Part shown: positions 15,313 through 22,845 of the stretch, one piece after another | Layout of the letters: each line of letters starts with the position of its first letter | How positions within the stretch are numbered: the stretch's first letter is position 1 | Program-made: the position numbers and the translations under genes | Source of the DNA: Spirochaetota bacterium | GTDB lineage: Bacteria > Spirochaetota > UBA4802 > UBA5550 | DNA length: 64,000 bases | Direction of reading: 5' to 3' | NCBI GenBank assembly: GCA_017999915.1 | Contig: JAGNKX010000014.1 | Span: 1-64,000, forward strand | Notes under the pieces: generated by a model | Told to the model about the DNA's origin: nothing | Seen by the model: only the letters and a program-made list of their open reading frames with translations | Database searches by the model: none

Positions 15313-15960
15313 ATGGATGATTTCCTGGGCGGCGGCAGGGTCGAGGACCTGTACAAGAGCCAGATCTTTAATTTCGACGATTTTTTAAAAAACGACAATC
15401 TCGCGGAAGTGGCGGAGCGCATGACCGAGGGCGCCCTGGACATGGCGGATTTCATGCGCAAGGATATCATCGACCGGTTCCTTGATTTCGTTTTCTTCAA
15501 GGTGCAGACCGGCAATGTCGACCTGCCCAGCCTGGCCTATCCGACCAAGCGGATGCTTGATGGCGTACTAGAGAAAAAGGTTATCGAGCTGATCAACGAG
15601 CACCTGTACCCGGAGATCATTTTCAGGCTCCTCAAGTTCTTCACCCGGAACATCCATGACGCGGACACGAACCTCTACGTAGCCAACCTGATTTATTCGG
15701 AGGACATCATAAGGTCCATCTATGACACCTACAAGCTCTTTAAGAAGGACATCTTCGACGGCGACCGTGACCGGAGGACCCTCAACGTGAAGAGGATGCA
15801 GCAGTATTCGCCCCGATCGGACAACCGGATGTCCTCGCCCCTGGACGCGGCGGCGCGGCTGAAGTACATCCTGGAGTTTTTCCTTGTAAAGTACCCGTCA
15901 TTGCGTATCTATTCCCGTGAAGACCTGCTCATATCGCGGGAGGGCGAGGGCGGCGCTTAG
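15313..15960 (+). CDS. Uncharacterised protein, helical
   Basis: 215 residues, not recognised. It is rich in charged and aromatic residues, mostly helical by composition, with no signal peptide or transmembrane segment. Noticeable stretches are SQIFNFDDFLKNDNL, ADFMRKDIIDRFLDFVFF and a C-terminal LKYILEFFLVKYPSLRIYS. ATG 15313 has GGAGGG closely upstream. The gene is convergent with the following minus-strand gene, whose stop codon overlaps by 3 nt. The clean start site and base composition support a real gene; I assign no function. Confidence 0.72.
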   Translation: MDDFLGGGRVEDLYKSQIFNFDDFLKNDNLAEVAERMTEGALDMADFMRKDIIDRFLDFVFFKVQTGNVDLPSLAYPTKRMLDGVLEKKVIELINEHLYPEIIFRLLKFFTRNIHDADTNLYVANLIYSEDIIRSIYDTYKLFKKDIFDGDRDRRTLNVKRMQQYSPRSDNRMSSPLDAAARLKYILEFFLVKYPSLRIYSREDLLISREGEGGA

Positions 15961-16421
15961 CTCCCCCGGTGGCCGATGATTTTTTCCACGACATCGTCCT
16001 CGCTTCGCTGCACCTCGTTGATGTAGATGTTCTCGAAGCGCTGCGAGTCCTTGAACATCGCTTCGTTGAAGCGCGGGCGGTAGGTTCGTATCAGCCAGTA
16101 CATGATGTCCTGCATGTCCATCATGTTCCCTTCGTCTATGACCGTGAACTTGTAGTAGAGCCGGGTCAGGTCAAGCTCCCTGATGATCTCCGGGTGCCGG
16201 GTCGCGTAGGGGTCCATGAATTTCTTGAATCCCACCCTGCAGCCGTCGCGGTGGCAGCTGTAGAAGATCAGGTGCTCATTGCGGGACTGGTTCCGGTACA
16301 GAAGGCTTATGATGCCGCCCAGCTCCGGCATTTTCCTCATCGCGTCGAAGCGGTCATAGGGATATAGGGGAGACCACGCCAGGGTGAAGTACACGTCCTT
16401 GCCAATCACTGTCTTTTTCAT
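15957..16421 (-). CDS. Uncharacterised protein co-encoded with the LonN-domain protein
   Basis: 154 residues, not recognised. It starts MKKTVIGKDVYFTLAWSPLY, has HLIFYSCHRDGCRVGFKKF with two cysteines, and ends with a charged helical tail. There is no signal peptide. Its start overlaps the stop of the upstream Lon-N-domain gene by 4 bp, so the two are translationally coupled and likely act together. Confidence 0.75.
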   Translation of the reverse strand: MKKTVIGKDVYFTLAWSPLYPYDRFDAMRKMPELGGIISLLYRNQSRNEHLIFYSCHRDGCRVGFKKFMDPYATRHPEIIRELDLTRLYYKFTVIDEGNMMDMQDIMYWLIRTYRPRFNEAMFKDSQRFENIYINEVQRSEDDVVEKIIGHRGS

Positions 16422-17017
16422 ACGGGGCTCTTGTTCCTTTTTTTTGTTAACCTGCGTATCAGGTTCATCAGCTCGACCGTCAGCATCCTGCTCCGATTGA
16501 CGACGTCGGTTTCCCGGTACAGCCGGTAGCGCGCGGGAAAATCCATCACGAAGTAATTCGCGATGAAATCGGTCATCTGGTTCAGGTCGACGATGTAATT
16601 CAGCAGCTTGATCAGCTTGTCCGATTCCTCGACATTGATGAGAAAAACCAGCTCCTGCGCTTTTTTCCGGAGCGTTTCGTTTGTCCCGTCATGGGGATCG
16701 GCCGTCCGGGGAGGCGGCGTCCGGAATTCTGCCGACCGGTAGTTGATGAACCTTGTCACGCTCACCCGGGACAGGCCCTTGAGCGTTATTTTTGTCGATC
16801 CGCCCTCCGGCTCTATCTCCACGACCTCCGACAGCGTCGCAAGCCTCTCTCTGCGCCATGCCATGTCAAGGGTGGAGCGAACGGTGACGGCGAGAATCCG
16901 GTCGCCCGCGCGAATATCTTTCGAGTCCTCGGTCGGCTTTATAAAAACGGCCATCGTGCAATAAGGGAATATGATTTTTCTTTTTAAAAAAAATGTTTTT
17001 AACGTAACCTGTTCCAT
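16418..17017 (-). CDS. Stand-alone Lon substrate-binding (LonN) domain protein
   Basis: 199 residues from ATG 17017. The pattern KIIFPYCTMAVFI, DRILAVTVRS, LSEVVEIEPEGGSTKITLKGLSR (interrupted here by VSVTRF) and the helical part QMTDFIANYFVMD then LYRETDVVNRSRML matches the N-terminal domain of Lon proteases. No AAA+ or protease domain is attached. Such solitary LonN proteins exist in many bacteria with no known role; substrate capture or adaptor function is a guess. The upstream frame to 17113 is excluded because a near-consensus promoter occupies 17085-17113. No clear Shine-Dalgarno sequence precedes 17017. Confidence 0.82.
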   Translation of the reverse strand: MEQVTLKTFFLKRKIIFPYCTMAVFIKPTEDSKDIRAGDRILAVTVRSTLDMAWRRERLATLSEVVEIEPEGGSTKITLKGLSRVSVTRFINYRSAEFRTPPPRTADPHDGTNETLRKKAQELVFLINVEESDKLIKLLNYIVDLNQMTDFIANYFVMDFPARYRLYRETDVVNRSRMLTVELMNLIRRLTKKRNKSPV

Positions 17018-17084
17018 AGCGTTGGTGGAAAGGGCGGAGCCGGATACGACGGTCTTCCCGCTTCCGTCCGCGTTGTTCCGGGGG

Positions 17085-17113
17085 AGTATACAAAAAAAGG
17101 CCCTATTTGTCAA
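17085..17113 (-). promoter_or_regulatory. Near-consensus sigma-70 promoter for the LonN-domain operon
   Basis: On the minus strand, TTGACA (17108-17113) and TATACT (17085-17090) are separated by exactly 17 bp. Transcription would begin near 17078, about 60 nt before the LonN-domain start. This is one of the two best-looking promoters in the window. Confidence 0.82.
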
Positions 17114-17143
17114 CAGGTATATACTCGTGGGCGCCTCCGGTCA

Positions 17144-18502
17144 TTACTGGGATTTTATGCCGCCGACCTTCGCTATGACCCGTATGAAGAAGAAACCGAA
17201 ATTGGTAAGGTTGTCTCCTTCCCTCAGGTAGACGCGCTTGATGATGTAGGCGCAGGCGAATTTTTTCATGTCCATGCTCTTGATGATCTTGAACAGGGTG
17301 CCGAAGCTTTCCTCGAAATAGATGGAGAATACCTGCGTGAGAAACTGATCGATCTGCTCCTGGTTCGGCCCCGAGTAAAATTTTGCAAAGGCCTCTTTCC
17401 GGTCATAGTAGAGAAATTTTTCCGCAAAGGTCTTGACGCCGTAGTCCTGGATCAGGAGATAGTCAACCGCGTGCTGCACCTCGCCGGCGAGCTTTGACAT
17501 GTCGGACCGGAGTTTGTACGACTGGTAGAGCGTGGCGATCTTTTCCTTGACGGTCTCCTCCGGGATGGCGTTCAGATTGGCCCGCTTGGCCGGATCGAAG
17601 ATGCCGGTTATGATCCTGTCGATGATGCCGCCGTACTGCCGGCCGAAGGGCGTCATGAGCATCCGGTCGGTGAACGATTCCGAACGGCTTGCGCGGGGGG
17701 AGAATTCCTGGGCCGTGATCGCTTCGGCCTGGGCCGCCGCCGCGGCGGCTTCCTTGGCCGTCTGCATGCGGCTGTACATGACGGCATGGAGCTGGTCCAG
17801 GGTCGCGCGGACCTTGTTGCCGATCTCACGGATCGAGAGGCGCCTCTCCCTCTTGAGGAGCAGCACTTTTTTCCGCGAGATGTCGTCCTCGTTGAAAAAG
17901 AACTTCATGTATGTCTTGTCGTTCCAGAATTCCTGCCGGCTGAGCAGGGTCGAGTAGGCGTCATGGAGGGAGGCCGCGATGATGCCGTGCTGGGCCTTCG
18001 TCGAAACCGCCAGCTCCATTTCGTTCAGGTCCAGGTATGTCTTGACGTGTCCGCGGAGCTCGTTGAGGGGGATCGCCAGGGTCGAGTTGTTCTTCCCCAT
18101 GTTGACATTGTACTGCTGGACCTGATGGGTGAGCCGGTTTTCGATCACGTTTTTAAGGTTGACGTAGGATGAAATGCTTTCCGGGTTGTCATAGTCTGAA
18201 AAAATAAGGGATATGTACTCTATCTCCAGGTCTTTCGATCCCTTCAGGGCGAGGTTGTAGATGCGGGTGACGGCCTGGATGCTTTCAAGCAGCCTGATGA
18301 CCTTGCCGGTCTGATTGCTGTTGAGGCGGAAGTTGTAGTTGATGATGCCGGAGATCTTGCCCTCGCTGATGATCTCGGCGTAATCGGTCAGCTTGTTGAT
18401 GATCTTGTTAAAAGTGGTAAAATCGATAAATTCCGTTATTTCCTCCAGCAGGCTTTCAGCGCCGCCCTCGGAAATATCTTCACGTTTTTTTTCACCCGCC
18501 AT
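17144..18502 (-). CDS. Uncharacterised 452-residue protein
   Basis: Not recognised. It is highly helical and charged, with an Ala-rich linker (KEAAAAAAQAEAITAQEF) near the middle separating two halves of ~240 and ~190 residues. There is no signal peptide or membrane segment. The N-terminal half contains repeated polar segments such as FNKIINKLTDYAEIISEGK; the C-terminal half has FGRQYGGIIDRIITGIFDP and YLREGDNLTNFGFFFIRVI. The phenotype resembles lineage-restricted spirochaete cytosolic proteins. It is divergent from the hybrid kinase gene and separate from the LonN operon, which has its own promoter. Confidence 0.78.
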   Translation of the reverse strand: MAGEKKREDISEGGAESLLEEITEFIDFTTFNKIINKLTDYAEIISEGKISGIINYNFRLNSNQTGKVIRLLESIQAVTRIYNLALKGSKDLEIEYISLIFSDYDNPESISSYVNLKNVIENRLTHQVQQYNVNMGKNNSTLAIPLNELRGHVKTYLDLNEMELAVSTKAQHGIIAASLHDAYSTLLSRQEFWNDKTYMKFFFNEDDISRKKVLLLKRERRLSIREIGNKVRATLDQLHAVMYSRMQTAKEAAAAAAQAEAITAQEFSPRASRSESFTDRMLMTPFGRQYGGIIDRIITGIFDPAKRANLNAIPEETVKEKIATLYQSYKLRSDMSKLAGEVQHAVDYLLIQDYGVKTFAEKFLYYDRKEAFAKFYSGPNQEQIDQFLTQVFSIYFEESFGTLFKIIKSMDMKKFACAYIIKRVYLREGDNLTNFGFFFIRVIAKVGGIKSQ

Positions 18503-18574
18503 ATCTTACTCCATCTGACATCAAAGTACAGGGATTAATGCGGCATGTAAACAAAAAAATGGGACAATTTGTTA

Positions 18575-18602
18575 TTGACTTTTCATATTTTAATAATATA
18601 AG
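18575..18602 (+). promoter_or_regulatory. Probable sigma-70 promoter of the response regulator-kinase gene
   Basis: TTGACT and TATAAG separated by 16 bp in an AT-rich divergent spacer, about 70 bp before the ATG at 18675. Confidence 0.62.
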
Positions 18603-18674
18603 GGCATATGAAATTAACAGGGAACTATCATTCCTCTGGTTTCGCAATACCCCCTGGTCCCGGAATGTAACTCT

Positions 18675-20726
18675 ATGACCGATCCGAAAAAAATTCTCAT
18701 TGTTGAGGACGACGCCCCATCGGCGCTTCTTCTCTCCCAGATACTGAGGAAATACGGGTACACCGTCTTTGACACCGTCGATTCGGGAGAGAAGGCCATC
18801 CAGACCGCCTACGACCTGAGGCCGGACCTGATCCTCATGGACATCACCCTCAAGGGCGACATCGACGGTATCACCGCCGCCCAGAGGATCCACGAACAAT
18901 GCAGCATTCCAGTCATCTATACGACGGTCAGCACCGACGACAAGACGATCATGCGGGCCCGGGATTCGGTTCCCTACGGGTACATCCTGAAGCCCTATGA
19001 TAAAAACATGATCTATGCCACGATCGAGATGGCGCTCTACAAGATCGACATGGAAAAGCGGCTCTATGAGGCGGAGGAGCGGAACCGCACGATCCTGTCA
19101 TCGCTGCCGGATACGGTCTTTTACGTGACCCGGGAGGGGGAGTATCTCAATGATGTCGAGCGGCAGACGGCGGGGCATCTCTGGACCGCCAAGGTCGCGG
19201 ACAAGGCCCGCTCCGTCATATCCTCCGCGCTGGACAGCCGCCAGATGGCGATATTCGATTATGCCCTGATGCGCCAGGGAATCAAGGTCTATTACGAGGC
19301 GCGGATCATCCCCACCGCGCCGGGCCAGGCGCTGGTCATCGTCAGGGATATGACGTACCAGAAAATGTTGAAGGACAAGCAGGCTTCCTACCAGAAGGAC
19401 CTCGAGGAGCAGGTGGCAAACCGCACCCGCGAGCTCACCGCGGCCAACAAGAGCATGGAGCGGGAAGTGGGGCTCCGGAAGAATATCGAGCAGAGCCTGA
19501 AGATATTCGGACACGCCATCGAGCAGAACCCGAACATGGTGGTCATCATCGACAGGGAAGGGATCGTGGAGTACGTGAACTCGGCCTTCGCGGATATTTC
19601 CGGATACGGCAGGAACGAGGTCGTGGGAAAGAACGTGAATGATCCCGGTAACCCCATCCTGCACGAGAATGACGTGTGGAAAAGGATGACCTGCGATAAA
19701 ACGTGGAAGGGCGAGCTCTACAGCCTCAAAAAGGACGGCGAGCTCTATTACGCGAAGGCAAACGTGTCCCCCATAACGGGCGAGGACGGCCAGTTCACCC
19801 ATTATATCATCACCGCGGAGGACATCACCGAGCTCAAGCGGCAGAAAATGGCCCTGGACCAGGCCAAGCAGATACTGGACAGCAGCACCCAGGAGTTCAT
19901 GAACCGCGAGCTCGACTGGAAGGAATGGAAGGAAAAGATGATGGAGCGGAACATATCCCGCACCGACAAGTCCCTCTTCAAGAATATCCATAACAGCTTC
20001 ACCCAGGGAGCGGGGTTCGGCACCCTGGTGTCCCTCATCGACATGATGACCACCAGCGCCCAGAAGACGGAGAGCGGACACGTCGTGGACAGCCGGATCA
20101 TCGAGATGATCCAGAACAACGTGAACCTCATCAAGGACGCCTTCAAGACCTTCACCAGCATCGACTGGATCATCTCCAATGAGTTTGACCTGAAGGAGAC
20201 ATCCCTTTTCGACCTGTATGAAACCGTGAAGGTGGTCATCAGCAAGGTTGAGGAATACGGCAAATACAACAGCAATCGCATCGTCATCAACGATTTCAAT
20301 TACCGCTACAACGACCTGAGCGTAAACCTGAACAAGGACTATTTCTCCAAGGCCCTCTACGAGATCATCATCAACGCGATGAAGTTCTCCAGGCGCAATT
20401 CCTTCATCACCGTGTTCGTGAACGTCTCTGGGAAGGACGCCGTGGTATCCGTCATCAACGACCCGGAGAAGAGCGAGGAAGGGACCGTCGGCATCCCCAT
20501 GGAGTACGAGAAGGTGGTCTTCGAGCCCTTCTACCGGCTCACCAAGTTCGTCCACGAGCAGTACAACACCCTTGAATTCGGCCTGGGACTCACCCTGGTC
20601 GAGAAGATCGTCACCAAGCACGGCGGCGAGGTGACGGCCCGGAACATCGTCGACCATTCCGACACCCGGCGCGAATCCCAGGTGAAGGTGAACGTATCCA
20701 TCTCCATCCCCCTGGCGGGGAAGTAA
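18675..20726 (+). CDS. Response regulator-PAS-histidine kinase hybrid with atypical kinase domain
   Basis: 683 residues. An N-terminal receiver domain (5-122) has phospho-acceptor Asp56 in LILMDITLK, the acidic pair in IVEDDAPSA and the lysine of ILKPYDK. A divergent PAS-like region, a coiled coil (~235-265) and a clear PAS domain (~277-390, MVVIIDREGIVEYVNSAFADIS) follow. The C-terminal ATPase part has the N-box ALYEIIINAMKFS, an F-box VFEPFYRL and the G2 box FGLGLTLVEKI. The usual H-box (HExRxPL) is absent; the only candidate is KNIHNSF near 440. The G1 region (INDPEKSEEG) is degraded. It may be a kinase of unusual subclass or a phosphorylation-gated protein. No membrane segment. Confidence 0.88.
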   Translation: MTDPKKILIVEDDAPSALLLSQILRKYGYTVFDTVDSGEKAIQTAYDLRPDLILMDITLKGDIDGITAAQRIHEQCSIPVIYTTVSTDDKTIMRARDSVPYGYILKPYDKNMIYATIEMALYKIDMEKRLYEAEERNRTILSSLPDTVFYVTREGEYLNDVERQTAGHLWTAKVADKARSVISSALDSRQMAIFDYALMRQGIKVYYEARIIPTAPGQALVIVRDMTYQKMLKDKQASYQKDLEEQVANRTRELTAANKSMEREVGLRKNIEQSLKIFGHAIEQNPNMVVIIDREGIVEYVNSAFADISGYGRNEVVGKNVNDPGNPILHENDVWKRMTCDKTWKGELYSLKKDGELYYAKANVSPITGEDGQFTHYIITAEDITELKRQKMALDQAKQILDSSTQEFMNRELDWKEWKEKMMERNISRTDKSLFKNIHNSFTQGAGFGTLVSLIDMMTTSAQKTESGHVVDSRIIEMIQNNVNLIKDAFKTFTSIDWIISNEFDLKETSLFDLYETVKVVISKVEEYGKYNSNRIVINDFNYRYNDLSVNLNKDYFSKALYEIIINAMKFSRRNSFITVFVNVSGKDAVVSVINDPEKSEEGTVGIPMEYEKVVFEPFYRLTKFVHEQYNTLEFGLGLTLVEKIVTKHGGEVTARNIVDHSDTRRESQVKVNVSISIPLAGK

Positions 20727-20764
20727 CCCGCCCCCCGATGCCCGGCCCGGCGGACAATTTTTTC

Positions 20765-20792
20765 TTGAATATGCCGCTCCCCTGTGTACAAT
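20765..20792 (+). promoter_or_regulatory. Probable promoter of the ABC transporter operon
   Basis: TTGAAT and TACAAT separated by 16 bp, about 30 bp upstream of the ATPase gene. A CCGCC/GGCGG hairpin followed by six T lies just before it (around 20729-20763) and may end the kinase transcript. Confidence 0.55.
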
Positions 20793-20823
20793 GTCACCCG
20801 CGTGAAATACGGGGGGCGCTTTC

Positions 20824-21495
20824 ATGATCCTTCGCGTAGAAAACATCCGGAAGCAATACCGCATAGCCGGCGTTAAGAAACAGATACTGGACGGCCTCGA
20901 CCTGTCCCTGGAGGGGGGGCGGATATGCTCCATCACCGGCATGTCCGGCTGCGGCAAGACGACCCTCCTCAATGTCATCGCCGGCATCACGCGGCCCGGC
21001 GCCGGCGCTGTCTACATCAACGGCAGGAGGATGATCCACGGCCTGGATATTCTCGCGTCGCGCCGCCGCAACCGCGAGATCGGCTTTGTGTTCCAGACCT
21101 TCAGGCTCCTGAACGACGAGACGGTGCTCTCCAACGTCCTTCTCCCCGCCCGCATCAGGGGGCGCGTCGGCGCCGAGACCCGGGAGGCGGCCGACGAGAT
21201 CCTGGAGCGGCTCAGGATCTACAAGTTCAGGAAGACGAAGGCCGCGGTCCTCTCCGGCGGCCAGAAGCAGCGGGTGGCCATCGCCCGGGCCCTGGTGAAC
21301 AGGCCGAGCCTGATCCTCGCCGACGAGCCCACGGCGAACCTGGACCGGGAAACGGCCCAGGAGATCTTCGACATCCTCCTTGACCTGAAGGAGTCGGGCA
21401 AGGCGATCCTTATCGTGACCCATGACGAATACATGCACCGCCAGTCGGACCGGGTGTGCGTCATGGAGGACGGGACCCTGCGGGGTGCGGTATGA
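20824..21495 (+). CDS. ABC transporter ATP-binding protein (MacB/LolD type)
   Basis: 223 residues, a single ABC ATPase domain. Walker A GMSGCGKTT is at 39-47, the signature LSGGQ near 144, Walker B LILADEP near 164, and the H-loop in IVTHDE. The length, the ARALVNRP-type spacing and an adjacent FtsX-like permease place it in the MacB/LolD family of mechanotransmission transporters. Its ATG stop region overlaps the permease start by 4 bp. It probably powers lipoprotein release or export of an envelope compound; the substrate is unknown. Confidence 0.93.
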   Translation: MILRVENIRKQYRIAGVKKQILDGLDLSLEGGRICSITGMSGCGKTTLLNVIAGITRPGAGAVYINGRRMIHGLDILASRRRNREIGFVFQTFRLLNDETVLSNVLLPARIRGRVGAETREAADEILERLRIYKFRKTKAAVLSGGQKQRVAIARALVNRPSLILADEPTANLDRETAQEIFDILLDLKESGKAILIVTHDEYMHRQSDRVCVMEDGTLRGAV

Positions 21496-22751
21496 TCCAG
21501 CGCCTCTACCTTGTGGTGAAGGAGATCGGGGGGAGCAGGTTCGTGAGCGTAATCGTGCTCCTGTCAGCGGTGCTCTCGGTCTTCGCCGTGGGCCTCTTCC
21601 GCATAGCCGGCGACAGCCTGGCCAACTACATCCACAACCGCTTCGCCTCCTCCATCCCGCCCAACACCATCAGGGTATCCACGCGGCAGCCCCGCACCCT
21701 CTTCCTCTTCGAGGTGGACCGGCCGAAGAACGTCGTCATATCCGACCGGACCCTGCAAAGGGTCCGCGCCATGGAAGGGGTCACCGAGGTCCTGCCGGTG
21801 TCGGCGCTCCGGATCCCGATACAGGCCCGGGTCAACTACCTCGGCTTCAGCTACCGCACCGACATCCTCGCCTTCGGGGTGCCCCGGCAGCTGGTGGGCA
21901 CGGAGCTCGCCGGGGAGCGCTACAAAAAATTATGGAAGGATTCCTCCAAAGAACGGGTGATCCCGGTGCTCCTGCCACGGTCCATTCTGCAATCATACAA
22001 CGACGGCATGGCCGCGGCCAACGGCCTCCCCCGCATATCGGAGCGCGGCGCCATCGGCTTCGGGTTCAAGCTCTACATGGGCAGGTCGAGCTTGAAGACC
22101 CTGGAAGGCTACGATGACATGGACGCGGTCGTGGCCGGGTTCACGGACCAGATCGATTCCTTTGCCCTGATCCTTCCCCTGGGGCTGGTGTCGGGATACA
22201 ACAGGCGCTTCGTAGAGAAGTACCGGAACGATTACCAGTACGCCTACGTGAAGGTGAAGGACCACGCCGCCATGGTCCGGGTGGAGCCGCGCATCAGGGC
22301 CATGGGCCTGGTGGTTGAGGCCGAAAAGGGGGTGTCGCAGCAGATCCTGAAGCTCAAGGAGTCCATCACCCTGATAATCAGGCTCCTCCAGTCGATCATC
22401 GTCATCATCGCGGTCATCGCCATCTCCTTCGCCACCATGATCGCGGTGCTGAACCGGATCGAGTACTACCGGACCCTGCGCCTCATCGGCGCCTCCCGGC
22501 TCTTCCTCACGGCGACGATCCTGTTCAAGTACGCCCTGATCGGCTTTGCCGGCGCCTGGGGAGGGGCCTGGCTCCTCCGGTACGCCTCGGCCCGGGTGAC
22601 CGAGTATTTCCACCTTACCGGGTTCATGGTCTCCCTGGCCATGCCGGAGGAGACCTTCCGGATGATCCTTATAAGCGGCACCCTGATCCCGGTGCTCTCC
22701 GCTGTGCCGGCCCTGGTGAGGCTCTATGCCAAGGGCCTGAGCAGGGACTGA
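21492..22751 (+). CDS. FtsX-like ABC transporter permease
   Basis: 419 residues from ATG 21492, overlapping the ATPase stop by 4 bp. An N-terminal membrane helix (SVIVLLSAVLSVFAVGLFRI) is followed by a ~240-residue extracytoplasmic domain. A C-terminal cluster of three helices then follows: SIIVIIAVIAISFATMIAVL, TILFKYALIGFAGAWGGAWL and MILISGTLIPVLSAVPALV. This four-helix layout is typical of FtsX/MacB/LolC-type permeases. A 36-bp longer frame exists but starts inside the ATPase gene. It forms one transporter with the preceding ATPase; no membrane fusion protein is adjacent. Confidence 0.88.
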   Translation: MIQRLYLVVKEIGGSRFVSVIVLLSAVLSVFAVGLFRIAGDSLANYIHNRFASSIPPNTIRVSTRQPRTLFLFEVDRPKNVVISDRTLQRVRAMEGVTEVLPVSALRIPIQARVNYLGFSYRTDILAFGVPRQLVGTELAGERYKKLWKDSSKERVIPVLLPRSILQSYNDGMAAANGLPRISERGAIGFGFKLYMGRSSLKTLEGYDDMDAVVAGFTDQIDSFALILPLGLVSGYNRRFVEKYRNDYQYAYVKVKDHAAMVRVEPRIRAMGLVVEAEKGVSQQILKLKESITLIIRLLQSIIVIIAVIAISFATMIAVLNRIEYYRTLRLIGASRLFLTATILFKYALIGFAGAWGGAWLLRYASARVTEYFHLTGFMVSLAMPEETFRMILISGTLIPVLSAVPALVRLYAKGLSRD

Positions 22752-22845
22752 TCGATAGCTGTTCCGGCTGCCATGACGACGGCCGGGATTCAGGATAGAG
22801 TTCGATGGGTTCATACACCACGGGGGGGGACTGCGAGGATATGCC

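Noticed and set aside
17018-17113. N-terminal extension of the LonN-domain protein
   Set aside because: A near-consensus promoter occupies this stretch, so it cannot be translated from that transcript.
19098-20990. 630-codon minus-strand frame
   Set aside because: Antisense to the REC-PAS-kinase gene, which has intact domain motifs.
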